From CAYHWW01 sp964360145 (GTDB lineage Bacteria; Bdellovibrionota; UBA1018; CAYHWW01): a stretch of 7,831 nt of DNA. Position 1 is the stretch's first letter. The number at the start of each line of letters is the position of its first letter. Both the position numbers and the translations under genes were made by a program. Below are positions 1 to 5,407 of this stretch, one piece after another. The notes below the pieces were generated by a model. The model saw only the letters and a program-made list of their open reading frames with translations. It had not been told where the DNA came from and searched no databases. The stretch covers positions 1-7,831 of the forward strand of contig CAYHWW010000156.1 of assembly GCA_964360145.1 (NCBI GenBank), read 5' to 3'.

Positions 1-15
1 CAGCCCGCTGGGCTG
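1..15. other. Small perfect hairpin at the window's left edge
   Basis: Arms CAGCCC (1-6) and GGGCTG (10-15) are exact reverse complements around the 3-base loop GCT. No T-run follows on the plus strand, and the feature touches the window edge. It may be the end of a larger structure, a terminator stem for a gene to the left, or an outer part of the adjacent dispersed repeat. No matching stem is seen beside the second repeat copy. Confidence 0.3.
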
Positions 16-46
16 TGCCGGAGCAGGATGCGTAGGCAACGGGAGG

Positions 47-113
47 GCCGCAGCGAGCGACCAAGGCGTACTCATGTACGCCGCGTGGAGCCGCGAGGAC
101 CCGACAACGAAGC
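47..113 (+). repeat. Dispersed palindromic intergenic repeat, copy 1
   Basis: A 32-base core (59-90) is repeated at 3722-3753 in the same orientation with a single mismatch. The core contains a perfect 7-bp stem, GGCGTAC (65-71) and GTACGCC (76-82), around a 4-base loop, TCAT here and TCCT in copy 2. The only core difference therefore lies in the loop. Shared flanks extend the match: GCCGCAG at 47-53 on the left and CGACAACGAAGC at 102-113 on the right. The repeat ends about 20 bases from the stop codon of the minus-strand agmatinase-family gene, so it would lie in that transcript's 3' untranslated region. It behaves like a REP/BIME-type element. Function is unknown; transcript end-protection or termination is inference. 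Confidence 0.7.
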
Positions 114-134
114 AGATGGCCCTTTATCGACGAT

Positions 135-1184
135 CTAAGGCCAAGTCTTCAAGCACCAGCCGCTGAGTTTATAAAGCAGCCGCGCCCCCACATTGCCGTC
201 CCACTCATTGCCCTTGGGGCCCGGGGCTACTTCATTGAGGTCGAAGCCCACGATGCGACGCCCGCTCTGGGCCAGGGTTTTAATGAGGTACACTGCCTGG
301 GAATAATCCAACCCCCCAGGCACTGGTGTGCCGGTGTGGGGGCAGTAGCGGGGATCGAGGCCGTCAATATCAAAGGAGACCCAGACTTTTTCCGGTAGGC
401 GATCCACGATGTCGTCACAGATGTTCTGCCAGGGTTCGCCTTCAAACTTCCGCGCCATGATGGCCTCATCGAAATATACTGATGCGCGGCTGCCCTGATC
501 TTGGATGAAGCGCATCTCTTCTTCGCAGAAGTCTCGGATGCCCACCTGCACGAGGCTCTTGATCTTTGGCAGTCGCTCCAGCGCATTCCGCATGATGGAG
601 GCATGGGACCAGGTGAACCCCTCATAGGCTTTGCGGGTGTCTGAGTGCGCGTCGAAATGCAGGATGCCGATGTCGCCATGGGCCTCGCAGGCGGCTTTGA
701 AGGCGCCGAAGGGCACCGCGTGATCGCCCCCTACGATGGCGGGGATGCGGCCCGCGGTGAGTTGCTTCTTCGTCTCTTGATAAACCCAGTCGTTCAGCAG
801 GAGTCCCAGCGCGTTGACTTCTTCGAGGGCGGTGGCGAGTTTGCCCTTTTTGGGGATTGCGCCGCCAGCGCGGATGATGGGCGCGGCGAGCTTTTGGCCA
901 CGGGTGTTCCAGGCCCGCACTTGCCGGGGCTCGGGGATCATGTGGAGGCCCGCCTCCCAGAAGTTCCCCAGTTCCAAGTCAAAGAGATCCACTTGGAGGC
1001 TAGCCTCGCGGATGGCCTGGGGGCCGCGGGAGGTGCCGCCGCCGTAAGAAGTGGTCACCTCCCAAGGCACGGGAATATAAACAATTTTTGATTCCTCAGC
1101 ACTGAAGGGGAGACCGTAGACGCCGCCGTCCGCCGTTGCTGCCGCGTTGGGGTCAAAGGGGGCTTTGCTCTGTTTTTTTGCCAT
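135..1184 (-). CDS. speB: Agmatinase/arginase (ureohydrolase) family protein
   Basis: This 349-residue cytoplasmic enzyme belongs to the binuclear manganese ureohydrolase family, which hydrolyses guanidino compounds to urea plus an amine; agmatine to putrescine is the usual assignment. Metal-binding motifs are all present: GGDH (152-155), DAHSD (178-182) and DIDGLDP (272-278), followed by the conserved TGTPVPGG segment (284-291). An N-terminal TSYGGGTSRGP stretch (45-55) is also typical. The protein is longer than the usual 300-320 residues, with extra sequence around residues 82-117. That resembles the longer agmatinase-family subgroup rather than classic SpeB, so the exact substrate is uncertain. 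The ATG at 1184 is the only good early start, but no Shine-Dalgarno sequence precedes it. It diverges from the PHP gene across about 39 bases. No arginine decarboxylase or other polyamine gene is in the window. Family is near certain; the speB symbol is tentative. Confidence 0.9.
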   Translation of the reverse strand: MAKKQSKAPFDPNAAATADGGVYGLPFSAEESKIVYIPVPWEVTTSYGGGTSRGPQAIREASLQVDLFDLELGNFWEAGLHMIPEPRQVRAWNTRGQKLAAPIIRAGGAIPKKGKLATALEEVNALGLLLNDWVYQETKKQLTAGRIPAIVGGDHAVPFGAFKAACEAHGDIGILHFDAHSDTRKAYEGFTWSHASIMRNALERLPKIKSLVQVGIRDFCEEEMRFIQDQGSRASVYFDEAIMARKFEGEPWQNICDDIVDRLPEKVWVSFDIDGLDPRYCPHTGTPVPGGLDYSQAVYLIKTLAQSGRRIVGFDLNEVAPGPKGNEWDGNVGARLLYKLSGWCLKTWP

Positions 1185-1223
1185 TGGAGAAAGTTAGGGT
1201 GCTAAATTGATTCTGCCAAGGAA

Positions 1224-2273
1224 TTGTGGTGCTTAGGCGCTGTGGAAACACCTCTCATCCCAGCTCTTCTGATTCTCAGCGCTTTTTTGAAGGGTAATCT
1301 GCACACGCACAGCACGCGGAGCGACGGGGACGTGGCACCAGTTGACGCCGTGAGCTGGTATGCGGGTCATGGCTATGATTTTCTCGCCCTCTCGGACCAC
1401 GGCGTCACTAGCATCGCCGAGGCCCCTGCTCTTTCCACGCCAGATGCCTTCACGGTCATCGCCAGTGAAGAGGTTTCCTCCACGGTGCCCTCCACGCGGC
1501 CCCGGGAGATCTACCCCCGAGACACTATTTCCGTGCATGTGAACACTCTTTGCACAACCGCCACCGCAGCCGCGGTGAGCTTGCCCACGGTGGCGGAAGC
1601 GTTGCGGGCAACCGTCGCCAATGCCCGCGCCGTGGCGCCGCTGATCCAGATCAATCACCCCAATTACGAGGGGGCGCTCTCCTTCCGGGACTTCGACGGC
1701 ATCGAAGGCCCGTACTTGTTGGAAGTGGCCAACGGTCATCCCCACGTCGATAACGATGGCATGCCCATTTGGCCGGATTATGATTTGCGCCCCACGGCGG
1801 AACAGCTTTGGGATGCGCTCCTCACTCGCGGTGTCGTGGTTTACGGCACGGCCACCGACGACACCCATGATTTCGTCCGCGACCCCGGGTTCACTCCCCG
1901 GCGCCCGGGCCATGGCTGGGTCATGGTGGCGTCAGAGAGCAGCGAAGCCTCGGACATCTGCGATGCCCTGGGCCGGGGCCGCTTCTACGCCAGCAACGGC
2001 GTCGAGATCTCGAGCATCGTGGCTGATGAGGCTAGGGGCAGTCTCTCCATGGAAGTCGCGGCGTCCACTCCGGAAGAACAGTTCATCACCCGCTTTGTCG
2101 GCGCCAACGGCCGGACGCTGGCGCTGCAAAATGGTTTGAGTCCCTTTTATGTCATGCGCCCCGGCGACAGCTACGTGCGGGCCGTGGTGACGAGCACCAC
2201 CACGCTGAAAAGCGCCTGGGTGCAGCCCCTCTTTCAGTGGGTTCAGCCCGATTCCCCAGATCAATCTCCGTGA
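1224..2273 (+). CDS. PHP-domain metallohydrolase, CehA/McbA-like
   Basis: A PHP-fold metal-dependent phosphoesterase or hydrolase of up to 349 residues. Visible metal-ligand motifs are KGNLHTHSTRSDGD (HxH at 27/29, Asp34), LALSDHG (Asp58, His59), the ASEE glutamates (82-83), SVHVN (His105), QINHPN (His145) and the C-terminal TATDDTHDF (Asp213, His215). Residues from about 225 on form a small beta-rich tail ending in a YVRAVVTS...AWVQPLF pattern, typical of CehA/McbA-family proteins. The start is unresolved. TTG at 1224 gives the longest frame, but an AAGGAA sequence directly abuts it. GTG at 1242 and TTG at 1287, which begins right at the KGNLHTHS motif, are alternatives; the last would leave about 100 bases to the divergent gene. 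The 5' hydrophobic stretch (residues 10-22) could be an artefact of the long start. It is followed after 31 bases by the DedA gene, so cotranscription is likely. Substrate is unknown. Confidence 0.85.
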   Translation: MWCLGAVETPLIPALLILSAFLKGNLHTHSTRSDGDVAPVDAVSWYAGHGYDFLALSDHGVTSIAEAPALSTPDAFTVIASEEVSSTVPSTRPREIYPRDTISVHVNTLCTTATAAAVSLPTVAEALRATVANARAVAPLIQINHPNYEGALSFRDFDGIEGPYLLEVANGHPHVDNDGMPIWPDYDLRPTAEQLWDALLTRGVVVYGTATDDTHDFVRDPGFTPRRPGHGWVMVASESSEASDICDALGRGRFYASNGVEISSIVADEARGSLSMEVAASTPEEQFITRFVGANGRTLALQNGLSPFYVMRPGDSYVRAVVTSTTTLKSAWVQPLFQWVQPDSPDQSP

Positions 2274-2304
2274 CAGGGCGCGAGCCGCTGCATAAACTCG
2301 GGTC

Positions 2305-2952
2305 ATGTTTCACGCACTTCTAGTGACATGGTTTGGTTGGGTTCGTGATTGGGGCTACGGCGGTGTCGTTATTCTCATGGCCATGGAGAGTTCTATTTTC
2401 CCCGTGCCCTCCGAGGTCGTGGTCCCACCCGCCGCATATTGGGCCGCCCAGGGCCGCATGAGCTTTTGGGGCGTGGTGGTCGCGGGCACCGTGGGCAGTT
2501 ATTTGGGTTCAGCGATCACCTACATCGTGGCTCAAAAAGTGGGGCTGCCCTTCATCAATCGCTTCGGGCGTTATTTTTTCATGTCTCCCGAGAAACTCAA
2601 AATGGCCGAGGGTTGGGTGCGCCAGTACGGCGTGGGTGGCATCTTCTTCGCACGCTTGCTTCCGGTCGTGCGTCACCTCATTTCAATTCCTGCCGGCATT
2701 CTGCACATGAGCTTTGCGCGTTTTTCCGCGGCCACCATCGTGGGCTCACTCATCTGGTGCACGGTGCTCGCCTGGTTCGGCCAGGAGGTCATCGGGGGCC
2801 GCCCGGACTTGATGGAAAACCCCGAGGCCCTGGTGCTGGCGCTCAAGGAAAAACTCCACGTGGTGATCTTTGCCATCATCGGAGGTGCCGTGGCCTACGG
2901 CGCCATGGCGGTGCTGCGGAGTCGCCTCAGCAAGAAGGCCGTGGGTCCATGA
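2305..2952 (+). CDS. DedA-family inner-membrane protein
   Basis: A 215-residue polytopic membrane protein of the DedA (SNARE-associated/VTT) family. Members of this family translocate undecaprenyl phosphate or phospholipids and support proton-motive force and envelope integrity. Key features are the re-entrant-loop segment MAMESSIFPVPSEVVVPPAAY (25-45) with Glu28 and Glu37, a GSYLGSAITY helix (64-73), and the signature FFARLLPVVRHLISIPAG (114-131) containing Arg117, Pro120 and Arg123. Hydrophobic segments lie near 18-48, 54-77, 110-133, 140-160 and 184-204. Length is normal for the family. The ATG at 2305 lies 31 bases after the PHP stop and has only a weak ribosome-binding site. The stop overlaps the next gene's ATG (ATGA), which implies translational coupling. 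The particular lipid substrate cannot be told from sequence. Confidence 0.93.
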   Translation: MFHALLVTWFGWVRDWGYGGVVILMAMESSIFPVPSEVVVPPAAYWAAQGRMSFWGVVVAGTVGSYLGSAITYIVAQKVGLPFINRFGRYFFMSPEKLKMAEGWVRQYGVGGIFFARLLPVVRHLISIPAGILHMSFARFSAATIVGSLIWCTVLAWFGQEVIGGRPDLMENPEALVLALKEKLHVVIFAIIGGAVAYGAMAVLRSRLSKKAVGP

Positions 2953-3638
2953 AACATATCCAAATCTTTGCTCTGTTGATGTGCGCCATGTCTCTGCTCT
3001 CCGTGGCCACCGCGGGTTCCATCCCCCCCACGGTTCAGCGCATTCTCAATGATGGTCAAGCCTACACTGAAAAGGCCAAGGTCTGTGACGCGGAGGATGG
3101 CGCTGCTTCCAAAGAAAAGAAGCACCTTGCTGAGGGCGGCTACAAAGACCGGGCAGCCCTGGATGCCCTGAGACGTAAGATGGGAAACTATCGCAGTCGT
3201 TGGGTGGATCGTCTCCCATTGAGTGAGGCTCTGAGAGATGTTCGGTCCGCGGCACTTTCTAAAGAGGCATCAGAGCGGTTTGCTGATGCAGTCAGCGGTA
3301 TCATGATGAGCTGCAGCTACATTCAGGCCTTACTTTTCTATAATGAGCAGCCACTGGGAGCTGAGGCCCGGGGTTTGGTCCATGATCGCATCAAGCAGGG
3401 CGCCGGAGTATCTTTGACGGAGTATGAGCTGGAGCTAGCAATCCTCGCCAAGCTCTCGCCTCATGAAAATCTGAAGAAATTCCAAGCAGAGGCCGAAGCA
3501 TTCAAACAGGTCCTGCGCGCTGACATGAGCCAAGACAAAACCTACGACGCCAAACGCTTCATCGAGGCCCTGAAAAAAGAAGTGGCCTGGACAAGCCAGG
3601 CCACAAAGAAGCTAAAACAACATTTACAAAATCACTGA
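2949..3638 (+). CDS. Exported helical protein of unknown function
   Basis: I do not recognise this family. The 229-residue product starts at the ATG that overlaps the DedA stop by 4 bases. It has a clear Sec signal peptide: MKH, a hydrophobic core (4-18) and an ATA motif at 20-22, with predicted cleavage after Ala22. There is no lipobox cysteine. The mature part is rich in charged residues and appears mostly alpha-helical, with Lys/Glu/Ala-rich stretches near 36-78, 92-120 and 160-225. It has only two cysteines, Cys46 and Cys122, which could form one disulfide in the periplasm. The same frame is open upstream through DedA, but that part has no signal-peptide-compatible start and reads as Gly/Arg-rich shadow sequence, so this start is preferred. 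Its position suggests a periplasmic partner for the DedA/PHP pair, which is inference. Confidence 0.8.
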   Translation: MKHIQIFALLMCAMSLLSVATAGSIPPTVQRILNDGQAYTEKAKVCDAEDGAASKEKKHLAEGGYKDRAALDALRRKMGNYRSRWVDRLPLSEALRDVRSAALSKEASERFADAVSGIMMSCSYIQALLFYNEQPLGAEARGLVHDRIKQGAGVSLTEYELELAILAKLSPHENLKKFQAEAEAFKQVLRADMSQDKTYDAKRFIEALKKEVAWTSQATKKLKQHLQNH

Positions 3639-3639
3639 C

Positions 3640-3726
3640 GAGGCGGAAGTGGCCGACCCAACCCAATCCCAGGCTAGGCGAAGGGCTTTTGCCGCAGAGC
3701 GAGGCGGAGGAGGAAGTGGCCGACCA
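3640..3726 (+). repeat. Imperfect direct repeat inside the convergent intergenic region
   Basis: The segment GAGGCGGAAGTGGCCGACC at 3640-3658 recurs at 3701-3725 with a 6-base GGAGGA-type expansion in its middle. The second unit forms the left arm of repeat copy 2. The first unit begins just after the stop codon of the exported-protein gene. This looks like a partial duplication of the repeat arm, or the remnant of a second, degraded element. Confidence 0.5.
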
Positions 3727-3775
3727 AGGCGTACTCCTGTACGCCGCGTGGAGGCCACGACGACGACAACGAAGC
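3691..3775 (+). repeat. Dispersed palindromic intergenic repeat, copy 2
   Basis: This copy matches copy 1 over the 32-base core (3722-3753, one mismatch in the loop) and over CGACAACGAAGC at 3764-3775. The inner stem is GGCGTAC (3728-3734) and GTACGCC (3739-3745). Here an outer stem, GTGGCC (3716-3721) with GGCCAC (3753-3758), can also pair, which copy 1 cannot do. The element fills the gap between two convergent genes and ends about 20 bases from the stop of the minus-strand DUF2442-like gene, the same arrangement as copy 1. It could act as a bidirectional transcription-end structure, but there is no T-tract typical of an intrinsic terminator. Confidence 0.7.
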
Positions 3776-3795
3776 TATGCGGGAAAAGACCGAGC

Positions 3796-4074
3796 CTACA
3801 GGTTGGAGACGTCGGTGTCGTCGCCCATGTGGTAGAGCGTCGGCCCAGTAATTTCAATATCCCGGGCCCAACTGATGCCGCCGTTGCCAGTGATGGAGTA
3901 TTGTTTAAATACTTTAGGGTCCCTCAGCTTGCCGTAGGAAGGGCGAGAGAGCACTAGTTTGCTCAGATCGACTTGGCGAGTACGGCTTCCGTCGAATTCC
4001 ACCAGCATGGTCAGACCTTTAACGTCCTTGATCCGGGTGATGGTGTGGGGTTCTTTACTGGTATTGGTCGTCAT
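3796..4074 (-). CDS. DUF2442-like small protein
   Basis: A 92-residue soluble protein that fits the DUF2442 pattern: an N-terminal beta segment with LVEFDGSRTRQVDLSKLV (24-41), a middle GKLRDPKVFKQYSIT stretch (48-62), then GGISWARDIEITGPTLY (65-81). Residues beyond 82 are acidic and probably disordered. The start at 4074 is chosen over an upstream in-frame extension to 4176 because a strong GAAGGAAG site (4082-4089) lies 7 bases before this ATG and the extension shows no family similarity. DUF2442 genes often sit next to a DUF4160 gene in a toxin-antitoxin-like pair. No such partner is visible within 160 bases on either side, so this copy looks solitary. Function is unknown. Confidence 0.75.
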   Translation of the reverse strand: MTTNTSKEPHTITRIKDVKGLTMLVEFDGSRTRQVDLSKLVLSRPSYGKLRDPKVFKQYSITGNGGISWARDIEITGPTLYHMGDDTDVSNL

Positions 4075-4081
4075 TGGGATA

Positions 4082-4089
4082 CTTCCTTC
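4082..4089 (-). promoter_or_regulatory. Ribosome-binding site fixing the DUF2442-like start
   Basis: On the minus strand this reads GAAGGAAG, 7 bases before the ATG at 4074. It is the best Shine-Dalgarno match in the leader and rules in the shorter 92-residue product over the 126-residue open frame. Confidence 0.65.
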
Positions 4090-4240
4090 GCGATACGTGA
4101 TCCGCCGTCCATTAGCGGAAATTCTGCGAAAACATAGAGCAAATCCCGGACCAAAAATCAAGTGCCTGAAAAACATCGGGAATTCGCCAAATCAGGCCCG
4201 TTGGAACCCTGTATTTTTTATCTGGTCCGTCCACTTGGTA

Positions 4241-4606
4241 TCAACTAAAAATGTTTTTAAGGCCCAGGATGAGCAAAAAGCCCCCAAAGAGCTTTTTCAA
4301 GAGTATCGGGGACATGGGGGCGGTCAGTTTGGCCCCCGCCAAGGCGCCAACCGCCAGGGTTACCGCGATGATCATGGCCCAGCTCAGTTTCATCTGTCCC
4401 CGCCGGTAGTATTCCAGGCAAGCCAATAGCCCCACGGGAGGGATGAGGGCGGCCAGCGATGTCCCCGTAGCGGTCTTTTGGTCGAGACCCAGGGATGTGA
4501 GGCCAAGAACAATGATCACCCCGCCGCCGATGCCAAAAAGCCCAGAGAGTACGCCGGCGGCAAGCCCCAGGGCACCAAGGAGGACGTAGGTGAGAGCGGG
4601 TGTCAT
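4241..4606 (-). CDS. Half-length TauE/SafE-family membrane protein
   Basis: A 121-residue inner-membrane protein with about four hydrophobic helices (near 5-23, 28-37 plus 50-64, 71-92 and 103-119). The first carries the glycine-rich signature SGLFGIGGG (21-29), followed by TATGTSLAALIPP (45-57), both typical of the TauE/SafE family of putative sulfite, sulfonate or other anion exporters. Most family members are about 250 residues with two such repeats. This protein has one repeat and a clean stop, so it probably works as a dimer; short single-repeat members do occur. Its ATG overlaps the dehydrogenase stop as ATGA, preceded by a strong AAAAGGAG site, so the two are coexpressed. The transported substrate is unknown. 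Confidence 0.88.
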   Translation of the reverse strand: MTPALTYVLLGALGLAAGVLSGLFGIGGGVIIVLGLTSLGLDQKTATGTSLAALIPPVGLLACLEYYRRGQMKLSWAMIIAVTLAVGALAGAKLTAPMSPILLKKLFGGFLLILGLKNIFS

Positions 4607-4623
4607 GTGGGGGGGCTCCTTTT
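4603..4623 (-). promoter_or_regulatory. Translational coupling junction with poly-C tract
   Basis: Read on the minus strand, the end of the dehydrogenase gene holds a strong Shine-Dalgarno AAAAGGAG (4623-4616), a run of seven C (4615-4609), then AC and ATGA, where the TauE start (4606-4604) overlaps the dehydrogenase TGA (4605-4603). Spacing from the Shine-Dalgarno site to the ATG is 9 bases. The arrangement supports reinitiation or coupled translation of TauE. Confidence 0.65.
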
Positions 4624-5361
4624 GACGAGGGTGGGGGACGCCTGGTCCGTGGGGTAAAGTACGATCTCTTGGATATTCACCCGGCCCGGGCGGGACACCG
4701 CCCAGAGCACGGCGTCAGCAATATCCGCAGCGGTGAGGGGCTGCATGCCCTGATACACTTGGTGGGCGGCGGCCTTGTCGCCCAGGCGCACTTCTGAGAA
4801 CTCTGTTTCCACCATGCCGGGGTCCACGGTGGTGACCCGCACGCCGGTGCCATGGAGGTCCATGCGCAGGGCTTCCGTGAGCATGCGCACGGCGGCCTTG
4901 GTGGCGCAGTAGACGCCGCCCTTGGCATAGGCCCAGCGTCCGGCCACCGAGCCGATGTTCACGATATGGCCTTGTTTTTTGATGATGTGGGGCATGAGTG
5001 CGCGGGTGACGTAGAGGAGGCCTTTGATGTTGGTGTCGATCATCATGTCCCAGTCTTGGGGATCGCCGTCTTGCAGCGTAGATAAGCCTTTGGCCATGCC
5101 GGCGTTGTTCACCAGCACTTCCACTTGGCTGAAGAGATCCGCTTCTTCACGGGCAAGCGTGGAGAGCATCGTGCGTTGGGTCACGTCGAGGTTCATGACT
5201 TTAATTTTGACGCCGTGTTTTTTGCTGATGCTCTGTGCAAGCTTATCGAGGCGATCTACGCGGCGTGCCGCGAGGACGAGATTCCAGCCCTTGGCGGCGA
5301 ACCCGCGGGCGCAGGCCTCGCCGATGCCGCTCGATGCACCAGTGATGAAGACGTAACTCAT
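4603..5361 (-). CDS. ydfG: Short-chain dehydrogenase/reductase, YdfG-like
   Basis: A 252-residue classical SDR, cytoplasmic, NADP-dependent. The cofactor motif TGASSGIG is at 7-14. The basic pair Arg33-Arg34 after strand 2 favours NADP over NAD. NNAG is at 85-88, and the catalytic tetrad is Asn111, Ser138, Tyr151 and Lys155 (YxxxK). Segments DTNIKGLLYVTRA (109-121), HIVNIGSVAG (132-141), DLHGTGVRVTTVDPG and the VNIQEI...PTDQ C-terminus resemble, from memory, E. coli YdfG (3-hydroxy acid/malonic semialdehyde reductase), which supports that subgroup. Substrate is still inferred, so treat the symbol as tentative. The ATG at 5361 has no Shine-Dalgarno sequence, but a TATAAC box ends 7 bases upstream, so the mRNA may be leaderless. 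The gene is translationally coupled to the downstream TauE gene and divergent from orn. Confidence 0.92.
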   Translation of the reverse strand: MSYVFITGASSGIGEACARGFAAKGWNLVLAARRVDRLDKLAQSISKKHGVKIKVMNLDVTQRTMLSTLAREEADLFSQVEVLVNNAGMAKGLSTLQDGDPQDWDMMIDTNIKGLLYVTRALMPHIIKKQGHIVNIGSVAGRWAYAKGGVYCATKAAVRMLTEALRMDLHGTGVRVTTVDPGMVETEFSEVRLGDKAAAHQVYQGMQPLTAADIADAVLWAVSRPGRVNIQEIVLYPTDQASPTLVKRSPPT

Positions 5362-5367
5362 AATTCA

Positions 5368-5385
5368 GGTTATACTTCGATAACC
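5368..5385. promoter_or_regulatory. Palindrome with overlapping divergent -10 boxes (SDR/orn)
   Basis: GGTTAT (5368-5373) and ATAACC (5380-5385) are perfect inverted arms around ACTTCG, in the centre of the 46-base gap between two divergent genes. The plus strand reads TATACT at 5371-5376, a good -10 for orn with its start 31 bases on. The minus strand reads TATAAC (5374-5369), a -10 for the dehydrogenase ending 7 bases before its ATG. Neither has a convincing -35 box at 16-18 bases. A regulator bound here could control both genes, which is inference. Confidence 0.4.
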
Positions 5386-5394
5386 GACGCATTG

Positions 5395-5403
5395 GAAAGG
5401 TGG
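5395..5403 (+). promoter_or_regulatory. orn ribosome-binding site
   Basis: GAAAGGTGG precedes the ATG at 5408, with the AAGG block ending 7 bases upstream. It supports this start, which begins the protein directly before the first catalytic strand (MFWVDLEMSG). Confidence 0.65.
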
Positions 5404-5407
5404 CTTC

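Noticed and set aside
2349..2948. The exported protein's reading frame is open upstream through DedA, giving a 429-residue open frame
   Set aside because: The upstream part is an Arg/Gly/His-rich out-of-frame reading of the DedA gene. A proper signal peptide and an ATGA-coupled start at 2949 define the real gene.
3639..3795. Intrinsic bidirectional terminator between the convergent genes
   Set aside because: Strong stems exist but no adjacent T-run on either strand. Described as a repeat instead.
3649..3957. 102-residue plus-strand frame running through the repeat into the DUF2442-like gene
   Set aside because: It reads through the hairpin repeat and the antisense of a gene with a domain match and a good ribosome-binding site. 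No protein-like features.
4101..4119. 5-bp inverted repeat TCCGC/GCGGA with a 9-base loop in the DUF2442 leader
   Set aside because: Too short and loosely spaced to separate from chance. No riboswitch-like architecture around it.
4131..4161. Possible promoter for the DUF2442-like gene (minus strand TTGATT and TATGTT)
   Set aside because: The spacer is 19 bases and the -10 matches only 4 of 6, so it is not reliable.
5371..5383. TATACTTCGATAA resembles part of a loxP half-site
   Set aside because: The arm and spacer layout differs from loxP, and no recombinase is nearby. Coincidental similarity.
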